Source: Desmodesmus armatus
Lineage: Eukaryota; Chlorophyta; Chlorophyceae; Sphaeropleales; Scenedesmaceae
Assembly (NCBI GenBank): GCA_007449985.2
Contig: VIIQ02000021.1
Span: 1-64,000, forward strand
Length of the DNA stretch: 64,000 nucleotides
Direction: 5' to 3'
How positions within the stretch are numbered: the stretch's first letter is position 1; each line of letters opens with the position of its first letter. The translations under genes and the position numbers were made by a program. Shown piece after piece: positions 1-9,263 of this stretch. The notes beneath the pieces were generated by a model. The model worked only from the letters and a program-made list of their open reading frames with translations. It was not told the DNA's origin and did no database searches.

Positions 1-560
1 GGGCTGTGCAGCCCTCAGGCCTGCAGCCTTGTAGCTGCCCGCCCCTCCATCCTTACAGCAGCAGCAGGGCAGTGCGGGGCTCGTGGGGGGCGGCAAACAT
101 GCTGACTCTTCACACCCCTCCTCCCTGGTTTGCTGCGCTCGGCAAGGCCTTCCACTGTAGTGTATTGTGTACCATCCTCACTGTCCCGCTTTTGTGTCTT
201 TCCGTCGCTTCCTTCTGCCTTCTCCTCGTGCTTGTTTGTGCAGAGTTGACTGGGTTGTGCAGTCCTCAGGCTTGCAGCCTTGTAGCTGCCGGTCCATCTA
301 TACTGACACGCAGCAGTAAAGCTGTGCGGGCTCATGGCGGGCGCTGTCCCCCTGGCGCCTCTCCTTACTCAAAGCCCTCAAATATGTGATTTATCCTTCT
401 GAATGTTCCCTTGTCCTTCTGTTCTTCTTGCTTCTGTTCCTGGTTTGCAGAGTTGACAGGGCTGTGCAGTCCCCAGGCCTGCAGTCTGGTAGCTGCCGGC
501 CCTCCCTTCTCACACGGAGCAGTAAAGCTGTGCGGGGGTCATGGCGGGCGCTGTCACCCT
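1..560 (+). repeat. Three copies of mTERF-like module A
   Basis: The same ~110-bp segment begins near 1, 238 and 447. Each has the core GGCTGTGCAGTCC followed by CAGGCCTGCAG and GTAGCTGCC. Copies 1 and 2 read through as LVAARPSILT and LVAAGPSILT. Copy 3 differs by a one-base change of frame and reads GPPFSHGAVKL instead. Copies 2 and 3 each follow a TTTG(T)GCAG acceptor, so these are duplicated exon starts with their splice site. Confidence 0.7.
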
Positions 561-3500
561 GGCGCCTACCTCACGCCTTGAAAGTGCGGCTGATTGAAGA
601 GCACCCGCTGTGTTGCGGCTGTCTTCACAAGAGCTGCATGGCAGGTGAGGATGTCATTTTGGGGCAGGGGGTGGGGGGGGGTGAATTGGGAGGGGCTGCG
701 CTGTCATCCTGGCGTCTGCCCCATGCCATGAAGGTGCGGCTGATTGAAGAGCACCCGCTGCTGCTGAGGCTGTCGTCACAGGAGCTGCATGGCAGGTGCG
801 CAGGTTCCCCGGGGGCGCGGCGGGTGGGGGGGGGGGTGGGGGGGGGGGTGTCTTTGAAGGTGGGTGGGGGTCGGGTTCTTTGCAGGAGCTGTACGGTTTT
901 GTGCTTGTCAGCTGAGGAGGGGAGTGTTTGTGGATGGTGGTATGGGTGGCGTACACAGAAGGTAAGAGGGGGGGGGGTGTCGCCCTAGCTGCTACCTCAT
1001 GCCATGAAGGTACGTTTTTTTTAGGAGCACCCGCTGCTGCTCAGGCTGTCGTCAAAGGAGCTGCACGGGAGGTGAGCTGGTTCCTGGGGGGGTGTTGTGG
1101 TGGTGGTGGTGGGGGGGGGGGGAGGGGTAGCACAAGAGGGGCAGAGGGGGGTGCTGTCACCCTGGCGTCTGCCCCATGCCATGAAGGTGCGGCTGATTGA
1201 AGAGCACCCGCTGCTGCTGAGCTGTCTTCCAGGAGCTGCACGGGAGGTGAGCAGGCTTTTGGAGTTCAGAATGTGTTTTGGAGCATGGGTGTGCTTGGTT
1301 TTTTGGCAAGGTAGAAGGGTGGGTGGGTGGGTTGGGGGGAGAGGTGTGGTGGGTTGTGCCCCTGCCTTTAAGGTTCAGTGGTTGAGGAGCACCCGCTTCT
1401 GCTGCGGCTGTCATCACAGGAGCTTCATGTGCGGGCGAGCTTGCCCAGCTCACCTGCCATGAAGCTCCTATGACGGCAGCTCAGCAGCAGCGGTGCTCCT
1501 CAACCACTGAACCTTCAGCAAATTGAGTGACCGCCAGGAAGCCAGCCCCCCCCCCCCCCCCTCATGCACACCACCACCACCACCACCACCACCACCCCAC
1601 CACCACCCTCCCCACCCCCAAACCCACCCCTCCTCAAGCTCACCTCAAGCTCACCTGCCATGAAGCTCCTATGACGGCAGCCTCAGCAGGCCCATATGCT
1701 CCTGAACCACTACACCTTCAGCGAATCGAGCGACCGCCAGGGAGACAGCCCCCCCCCCCCCCTCATGCACACCACCACCACCACCACCACCACCACCACC
1801 ACCACCAACCCACCCCTGCTCAACAAGCAAGCTCACCTCCATGCAGTTCCTGTGATGGCAGCCTCAGCAGCAGCGGGTGCTGCTATCCCACACACGCGTG
1901 TGTGTAGACACCAAGCTTGATGTATGTTTGTGTGTGTGGGGGGGGGGTGTTTTGGGGCATGCATGTGCTTTGTTAGTAGTAGTGTTGGTGGTGATGGTGG
2001 CGGGGCGGGGGTATGAAGGTATAGTGTGCTGCAGCGTAAGGAGGGGCTCCCTTCACCCACATCAACCTAGCACTCTCTGCCCCGCCGTGGAGAAGGGGGG
2101 GGGGTCACATGTGTCAACACACAGGCCAGAGCACAGTTCAGCGGTGACGGTATCCCCAATTGAAACACGCCCCTTCCTTTCACCCTCCAGCACATGCAGG
2201 TCCCGTTGGTTGCGCTCGCTGATGCTGTACAACGACTGACCTTCACTGCTCCCTGGTGCATGTCTCTCCACTCATCACATTCATATGTATGCATTCAATC
2301 ACTCCCATGTGATGCAGACGGACGCCCGGCACTTGAGTGTTGCACCTTGCTCAGACACTCTCCTTCCCTCATTACCGCCCCCCCCCCCCCTTTGTTCATA
2401 TGCAGGTCCCGTTGGCTGCGCTCCCTGATGCTGCGCAACGGCAAGTTCCACAGTGCCCTGCGCAGCCTCTTCCCCAGCAACCTGGGGCGCTGTTGCTGCA
2501 CCTGCAGCTGCATGGCCACGATTGGAGTATTTGCTGCAGGTGTGAGGGGGGACTTTGCTGGGTGCGCCTGGGGGGGGGGGCTTTTGCAGGAGTGCAGGAG
2601 GAAGGATGATGTAGCGGCAGGGGAGACGGAGGTGTTGGTCAGCTGGAGTGGGGGGGGGGGGGCGGCTGTTGCAGCTGCCGGCTGCATGGCCACGGCTGGA
2701 GTACCTCCTGCAGGTGGGTGTGTGTGTGTCGGGGGGGGGGGTGCTGGGAGGATTCACAAGAGTGAACCAGGCTGGATCATGTAGCAGCAGGGGGAGGGAC
2801 GTTGGCGAATTGGAATGCCTGCTGCATGTAGAGAAGGAGGATTCACAAGAGTGAACCAGGCTGGATCATGTAGCAGCAGGGGGAGGGGGACGTTGGCGAA
2901 TTGGAATGCCTGCTGCATGTAGAGAAGGGGGGGGGGCTGCACCTGCCGGCTGCATGGCCTCGACTGGAGTACCTCCTGCAGTGTGTTAGTTGGGGCGGGG
3001 ATGGGGTGTGGTCCGGGATGGGGTGTGGGGTGGGTGGGGTGGGTGAGGTCTGGGAGCTCTGCAACTAGAGAGGGAGGGGAATATCTTGTCATCTTGTGTG
3101 TGGTGTGTGTGTGGGGGGGGGGGGGGTAGCATTTGCAGGTCTGAAGGAACACGGCTGATGTAGGGGACAAGAGAACAGGTGTTGGGCACTGACTTGGCAA
3201 ACGGAGTGCATGCTGCATTCGAGGGGGGGGGGGTGATGCCCCATGTTTGCAACATTGTGCACATCCATCTGTTTATTCATGATTTTTACTTCCCCTCAAC
3301 CCGATGGAACAATCTTGCAGTGAATGAGTGCTAGTGAATTGGCACAAAAGCCCACTGGGAGTAAGGGGAGGTATCGACCCCTGACGTGGTAGACCGCATC
3401 GGTTTATATGGGCGACCTGCTAGCCCGCATCCATCAACTGGGTTGCGTGCACATCTACCAGAGTTGGCAGTACATCAAACAGTATCGTCATTCAGGGTTT

Positions 3501-5667
3501 AGCAGGCGCCCGGGGCCTCTTGTAACAAATCACACACACAGCACCGATTTGCCAGGGGCGCAGTTTTGTGCTGCCAACCTTGGACATGTTTGCAGGCCGG
3601 TTTTTGGTTTTGCAGCCCGTAGAATGCAGCTCCGAGGAATGCCCAACATGCGCAGATTGATTTGTGCGGGATTAAATACAGTTCTAGGCTTGCTCAGGTC
3701 GGGTGAGCCGTTTCCCCGTTGTTCCGTGACAATTTCGCTGGACCGTGGCAACTGAGCTGCTTATGATGTAAAACGTGTATTGTTGTTGCAAGATCATGAC
3801 TTCCCCGTGATTGGGATCACAGGTGTGAGATTCATCATTTTATGAACACGGGCCCTCCGGGGTCCTGAACGTGAGCGATATATTATGTTGAGCGCAAAGC
3901 AATAGCTTACAGCAGTACGACGGCCGCATCGCAGGCACAGAACGCCAGTTCGGACAAAACGGTTGGCAACAGCAGCAGAGAACGGGCGCGTTTCTGCTGG
4001 TGGAAAGCGCAATATACTGCTGTGATTCCTGAAACCCCACTGAGGGCAGGTGGGCAGTAAAATCGACAGCACGCTCAGTCACGTGCAGACAGGGTAGTCA
4101 CCAGCACAGTGTGCGGCAGGTTGGTCACCAGCATGATTTCGCGAACAAGAGAGACGTGAACATGATCTTGCTAATCATTGGTTTATCTTTAGACATTTGC
4201 TGCGAATTGAACGCGAAGGATGTTTTCTGCTGGTCGTTGCAAGATCATGACTCTCCTGTCTTAGACATCACAGGTGTGAGATTCATCATTTTATGAACAC
4301 GGGCCCTCCGGGGTCCTGAACGTGAGCGATATAATATGTTGAGCGCAAAGCAATAGCTTACAGCAGTACGACGACCGCATCGCAGGCACAGAACGCCAGT
4401 TCGGGCAAAACGGTTGGCAACAGCAGCAGAGAACGGGCGCGTTTCTGCTGGTGGAAAGCGCAATATACTGCTGTGATTCCTGAAAACCCTACTGAGGACA
4501 GGTGGGCAGTAAAATCGACAGCACGCTCAGTCACGTGCAGACAGGTTAGTCACCAGCTCAGTGTGCGGCAGGTTGTCACCAGCACAATTTCGCGAGCAAG
4601 AGAGACGTGAACATGATCTTGCTAATCATTGGTTTGTATTTAATGTATGGCGCCGTCAGGCCGCGTATTTTTCGACCATTTCCGCACATTTGCTCGGCGA
4701 CGTGATGGGGCAGTCATGAAAAGCGCAATGTTAGATGCTATAATTCGTCATATGGGGTTGTTTTCAGTTGGGCTCTACTGCACAGTACAGCCTCCCCTTT
4801 GCTGTGTGTATTGGTGGGGGGGGGGAGCAGGCGACACAGATTTGGCAATGTTGGCCTGGTCACTAGGTCCCAACTGGGCTCTGCAACATGCTTGGTGCTG
4901 CCCCTGCTGCCTGCTCCAGCCCACCTCCTGCTGCTGCTGCGGTTTGTGCCGACGACCCCTTACCTTGCTACTTGCAGCCCTTGTGCACAAGAGTCACTTG
5001 TAGCTAGGTGCCTGTGTGCTGCAAAGTTACATCCTCCTCCCTTGCCTGCCTCTGCTTGTCTGGTGTTGCCTCATGAGCCCTTGGCTCGCTGGCTTGTGCT
5101 GAGGTTTGAGAAAACCCGCTCCCACAATTACTGTACCGTACTGTACTTTTGTCGTCGCAGAGTGGGCGAGAGGGTTCCCTCAACAGCAGCAGCAGCAGGA
5201 AGTTGACGCGGCTGGTGGAGTGCAGCGAGTCGCAGTTCTGTGCCCGCTTCCTGACTACAAACAGTGGAGGAGCTGGCTCAACGGGGAGGACAAGGTGAGT
5301 GGGTGTGTGGTGGTGTGCCGCGTACGGGCTTGGGGGGGGGGGGGAAGGGGGGGGGGGTAAAGTGCATTTCCAATTTGCGTGCCTGTGCCACACCAAGCTT
5401 GCAGACACAATGCATGTGCTATTCACAAGTATTTACAAGAATGCAGCTTGTCATCACATGACATCCCTCACCGTGTAAACACATGCATTCCACCCTGCTG
5501 CTTTTTCCTTGGTTGTGCAGGCTGTCGAGGCACCATGGCGTGTGGAGCGGCAAAAGGTGCAGCTTGAGCGGCAGGAGCGCAAGCAGCGCCGGCAGCAGAC
5601 CCGCTTCCGCTCAACTCTGCGCAGACCATTCCAGCAGGCGCAGCAGCCGAAGCGGTGGCAGCAGTGA
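1..5667 (+). CDS. mTERF-like gene, 3' part, rearranged (partial at window start)
   Basis: Several short exon-like stretches resemble repeats of the mitochondrial transcription termination factor (mTERF) family, organellar nucleic-acid-binding proteins built of ~30-residue helical repeats. The first module reads GLCSPQACSLVAARPSILT (positions 5-60), the typical mTERF pattern of a leucine-rich helix followed by a proline. A second reads VRLIEEHPLLLRLSSQELHG (725-795). A third ends LPAAWPRLEYLLQ (2663-2713). The last two exons are 5161-5294 and 5521-5667, joined in phase (WLNGEDK then AVEAPWRVERQ), and finish at TGA 5665-5667 with a basic, Gln-rich tail. In the penultimate exon another frame gives KLTRLVECSESQFCARFL, which looks like an mTERF C-terminal helix, so a one-base shift may have occurred there. 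Many modules are duplicated and frame-broken, so the gene may be decayed. Family assignment is inference from motif shape only. Confidence 0.35.
547..1882. repeat. Array of mTERF-like module B, five direct and three inverted copies
   Basis: A ~90-bp segment coding VRLIEEHPLLLRLSSQELHG and ending in a GTGAG or GTGCG donor occurs on the + strand near 555-645, 700-795, 985-1072, 1158-1250 and 1370-1440. Three further copies are inverted, near 1446-1530, 1650-1740 and 1828-1890. Direct copies are separated by G runs of 8-16 bases. The inverted copies are separated by C runs and (CCA)n tracts (1568-1600, 1768-1808). The direct copy at 1370 and the inverted copy at 1457 form a hairpin with ~60-bp arms. 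Confidence 0.75.
2194..2990 (+). repeat. Duplicated mTERF-like module C with decayed copies
   Basis: CAGGTCCCGTTGG followed by a LRSLMLR-type coding segment occurs at 2194-2250 (decayed) and 2403-2540 (longest, reading NGKFHSALRSLFPSN). Its 3' part, coding PAAWPRLEYLLQ, recurs at 2663-2713 and 2937-2985, each followed by GTG(GG)TG or GTGTG. A 70-bp stretch at 2751-2820 is also duplicated at 2840-2925. Poly-G tracts stand between the units. Confidence 0.65.
2991..3780. other. No recognisable gene
   Basis: I see no convincing exon here. The stretch holds G runs at 3113-3126 and 3222-3232, then mixed sequence. It may be intron of the mTERF-like gene. Confidence 0.4.
3781..4637. repeat. Tandem duplication, ~400-bp unit at 451-bp period
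   Basis: Positions about 3784-4185 and 4235-4637 are nearly identical, starting with GTTGCAAGATCATGACT and ending near GCTAATCATTGGTTT. For example AGGTGTGAGA occurs at 3821 and 4272. The copies differ by a few substitutions and small indels, so the duplication is recent. A ~50-bp spacer separates them. No coding capacity was recognised. They could be a duplicated non-autonomous transposon or two LTRs with almost no interior, but I see no TG...CA ends, primer-binding site or target duplication. Confidence 0.8.
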
Positions 5668-5907
5668 CGGCAGCAGTGGCAGCAGCGTAGCGTGGCGTCA
5701 GAGGGCGCATGGGGCACGGTGACAGTGCCTGTGGGGAGGCTGAAGGCACAGCGGCCTGTCAGGCTGTCTGCAGCCCTCATCAACGCAAGCAGCAAGGCCC
5801 GCAGCAGCAGCAGCAGCAGCAGTGGTGATGGTGCTGACAACAGCAGCAGCAGTAATGCTGGCAGCAGTGGTGATGGTGCTGCGTGCAGCAGTGGTGCCAG
5901 TTGAGTG
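5668..5907 (+). other. Open reading continuation after the mTERF-like stop
   Basis: After TGA at 5665-5667 the same frame stays open for about 79 codons, through WGTVTVPVGRLKAQRPVRL and a Ser/Gly-rich tail to TGA at 5902-5904. This could be read-through coding sequence, a stop gained by mutation, or chance openness in CAG-rich 3' UTR. Confidence 0.3.
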
Positions 5908-7188
5908 AGCATCTTCATGATTCCGCTGTGGTTGTGGTGAAGTGCGAGTGCGGAGTGTTGCGGGTGATTGACAGGGCTATATGGCCACCATCAGTCCTGT
6001 GCGTGGTGTAGTTTCACAAGGTTGTGTTTGTGGCCCCGCGGTCCGTGTGGCTCAGGACGGCAGTGGGGTCCCGTTGTGTCGTCTGCTTCTTCGAGAAGCA
6101 GCAGTGCACAGGGCGCCTGACAAAGGCCAGGCAGACTCAAGCCATTCTGGTTTGTGCACCCTGTGCAGCTCAGTGCCGGGAGCTGAATGTCAGTACCGCT
6201 CCACAGCGCGGATTTGTACTGGTGTTACTTAGCTGGATATTAAAAACAAACAACTGACGAGTTTCCATAAGTTCACTAACTGCACTGGTTAAGCTAATGC
6301 ACCAGTGATGCAATGAGCCAACAGAACAGCAGAGAAGTTGTGAAATACGACGTGGCAAGGGTCTGTCATTAGGCTGATTTTGATGCTCCCTGAGGAGGCA
6401 CAGGGCTCAACACTGCTGTTTTCTGACATATGCCAACACACCACCTAGCATTGACTCAATGTGACAGTGTTGTATAGCGCTAGACAGTGTTGTATAGCGC
6501 TAGACAGTGTTGTATAGCTGCCGCTCGAACCGGGTGGTGCTAGGCACACCATGGGTAAAAATGCTACTGAAATTGACGGCTGGCTTGCTGGGTGATCTTG
6601 ATCGCCCTCACACCTGACCTGAGAAACTGGGGTACTACAGGCCCTTCGGGGCACCCTCATGAGCCCCTGGCTCGCTGGCAAGTGCCGAGGTTGGGACTCT
6701 GTCCCCAATTGCTGCACTGTACTGTACTGTACTGTACTGTACTGTACTGTACTGCACTGTACTTTATAACAGCAGCAGAGCGTAGCATTATGCTGGAAGT
6801 AAAAGGGCGACAGCATGCTGGGTGTTGATGAGAGCAGATAAGGCTTTGTCATGATGAACATTGCGGCAGGACAGAACCAATTGCATCAATTCAGCATGTT
6901 CCATCAATAGCAGCAAATCCCAGAGCTCTGGCAGAGCTATGCTTGCAACAGCAGGGCAACAGCGATGGTGTGTGTGGTGGGTGGGGGGGGGGACACCCAG
7001 CCGCACTGATGTGATACTATCAGCACGGCAGCAGCACTATGCAGGCAGGTCACCCAGTCATTGAAGGGCAGCAGCGTTGCGCTGGAAGCTAGCAGACAGC
7101 AACACCGTGCTCAAGGTGGCACCAGCAGGAAAAGTGGCGCTAACGGCACAACATCAGTTGCTTCATTTGCCATCTACCCTGTGCTGAC
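5908..7188. other. Intergenic stretch with short tandem repeats
   Basis: No gene recognised. It holds a 20-bp unit repeated about 2.9 times at 6463-6518 (core GTGTTGTATAGCGCTAGACA) and an (ACTGT)n pentanucleotide run at 6716-6764. A ~90-bp segment at 6648-6764 (CTCATGAGCCCCTGGCTCGC) resembles 5068-5155 just upstream of the penultimate mTERF-like exon, so it is a displaced copy of that acceptor region. Confidence 0.6.
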
Positions 7189-7908
7189 AGCAGCAGAACA
7201 GTAGTGTCAACTTGTGCTGACAGCAGCAGAACAGTAGTGCCAACTTGTGCTGACAGCAGCAGAACAGTAGTGCCAACCTGTGCTGACAGCAGCAAGACAG
7301 TAGTGCCAACCTGTGCTGACCGCTGTGCTCACAGCAGCAGAAGAATAGTGCCAACTTGTGCTGACAGCAGCAGAACAGCAGTGCCAACCTGTGCTGACAA
7401 CAGCAGAACAGTAGTGCCAACCTGTGCTGACCGCCGTGCTGACAGCAGCAAGGCAGTTGAGCCCGTCTGTGCTGACCCCCGTGCTGACAACAACAAGACA
7501 GTAGTGCCCGCCTGTGCTGACCGCCGTGCTGACAGCAGCTGGACAGTAGTGCCAGCCTGTGCTGACAGCCGTGCTGACAGCAGCTGGACAGTAGTGCCAG
7601 CCTGTGCTGACAGCCGTGCTGACAACAGCAGAACAGTAGTGCCAACCTGTGCTGACCGCCGTGCTGATAGCAGCAAGGCAATTGAGCCCGTCTGTGCTGA
7701 CCGCCGTGCTGACAACAACAAGACAGTAGTGCCCGCCTGTGCTGACCGCCGTGCTGACAGCAGCTGGACAGTAGTGCCAGCCTGTGCTGACAGCCGTGCT
7801 GACAGCAGCTGGACAGTAGTGCCAGCCTGTGCTGACCGCCATGCCGACAGCAGCTGGACAGTAGTGCCAGCCTGTGCTGACAGCAGCATGACGGTAGTGT
7901 TGTGCCAG
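7189..7908. repeat. Minisatellite with 33- and 45-bp units
   Basis: Around 20 tandem units built on GCAGCAGAACAGTAGTGCCA plus ACCTGTGCTGACA. Some units carry an extra 12 bp (CCGCCGTGCTGA) and are then 45 bp long. Both lengths are multiples of three, so long frames are open on both strands: 235 codons on + (CADSRADSSWTVVPA-type units) and 200-318 codons in all three - frames. I regard the openness as a property of the repeat, not evidence of a gene. Confidence 0.85.
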
Positions 7909-7911
7909 TAG

Positions 7912-9263
7912 TAGCAGAGAACCAGCACGATGCTTGCAGCAGACGAGCAGTAACACTGTTATGAAAGCAGTACGGCAGCAACGGAAAAACAATAATAAAC
8001 AATAAAAGCAATGTATCAGCAGCACCATGCCAGCAGCAGCAGAGGCCATCTGCTGCATCACTTTCATAGCAGCAGCAACCGGAAGTTCCGGGGACTGCCG
8101 GTCGGCGGCGCCGCATTGGAGGCAGAGGATGAGGTGTTGGGGGCAGTAGGGGGGCAATTCCATGTTACCGACAAAACATTGTCGGAGGATACCGTGTTGG
8201 ATGCATCACTGATGTTTAGTAAACCTGTTCTGCTGTGAGTGCATTTCCGGCAACAGTTCAACACACCGGGTGCCGTAGGGCAGGCAGTCCTGTATATTTC
8301 AAAAGGAAGCTGCCAGGGCCAAGCTACCAGCAGCACGAAAGCAGCATAAACAGACAGAATCTCTGAAGTAGTGTGTGACATTTGCAGTTGCACTTGCCGC
8401 AGCCGCAGCTGCAGAATCCGCGGCAGCACCGACTGCGGCAGCCTAACCCACAACAATTGCAGCCGTAGTAGCCGCCGGGGCCCCCGGCGGCGGTTGCGGC
8501 TCAAGCTGAGCCGCAACCGCGAGAACACTGGCACCTGCAGCCACAGCCGCAACCCCGTCTATGCGCATGTGTGCTGTTTGAGCTGCCGGCTTGTATGACT
8601 GTTCGTTGTATCCAAAATGATGTTGCATCATGTTGCTCCACAAACACTAAATGCAGTCTGACTCCTTTTGGAACTCCCAAGCTGGCCCTGCTACTAAAAC
8701 CATTGCGTTGGCTGCATAATAACCACCGTTGAGGTTGGCTAGAGGTACAGGAACATGGTGGAGGGCTACCACACTGCACACTCCATCTTGACAGATCGTA
8801 TCACTAAACGGTGTGCAGCGTCTCAAGCAATGACAAATTGCTTCAACATCTACAACAGCACTGACAGCACCTTGGGAAGGGGGGGGGGGGCTACATCCCA
8901 TGGTGGAGGTGTCAAATGGATTACAAACCGTGCAATGCATGAAATGTAGTATCAACCTCTCCTTGCTGGTGTCTCACACATGTGGGCCCCAGCCTTCACG
9001 AGCCAACAAGCAGTGGCATTAGCAGTGGCATCAGCAACAACATTTGTAGTTGTTGTAGTGCAAACACGGTCACCCAAACATGGTCACCCAACACACTCTA
9101 GTCAAACAGCTCCTGCCGCCGACCTGTGTACCCAACCCCATTTACTCCCAGCAACCATCTGCTGCTAGCGGGATGCTATTCTCACTCAAAAGCTGCTGCC
9201 ACTTGTAGAACGATTGAATGGTGACTGTGGCTGTCAGTGTCAATGGCATTAGCACTAGCGCTG
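7912..9263. other. Intergenic stretch, no gene recognised
   Basis: No exon with convincing splice sites or protein similarity. Contains two adjacent GC-rich hairpins at 8472-8519 and a G run at 8878-8890. Confidence 0.4.
8472..8519. repeat. Two adjacent GC-rich palindromes
   Basis: CCGCCGGGG-C-CCCCGGCGG at 8472-8490 is directly followed by CGGTTGCGGCTCA-AGC-TGAGCCGCAACCG at 8491-8519. Both have perfect arms (9 and 13 bp) with 1- and 3-base loops. No gene end is recognised next to them. Confidence 0.8.

Noticed and set aside
1568..1808. Poly-histidine protein
   Set aside because: (CCA)n tracts between inverted module copies; other frames give Pro or Thr runs, so no coding meaning.
3781..4637. 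LTR pair of a retrotransposon
   Set aside because: Only ~50 bp separates the copies, with no primer-binding site, polypurine tract, TG...CA ends or target duplication.
7163..8163. Long - strand frames of 317-318 codons
   Set aside because: They are made by the minisatellite and a low-complexity tail; three overlapping - frames are open at once, which argues against any being a gene.
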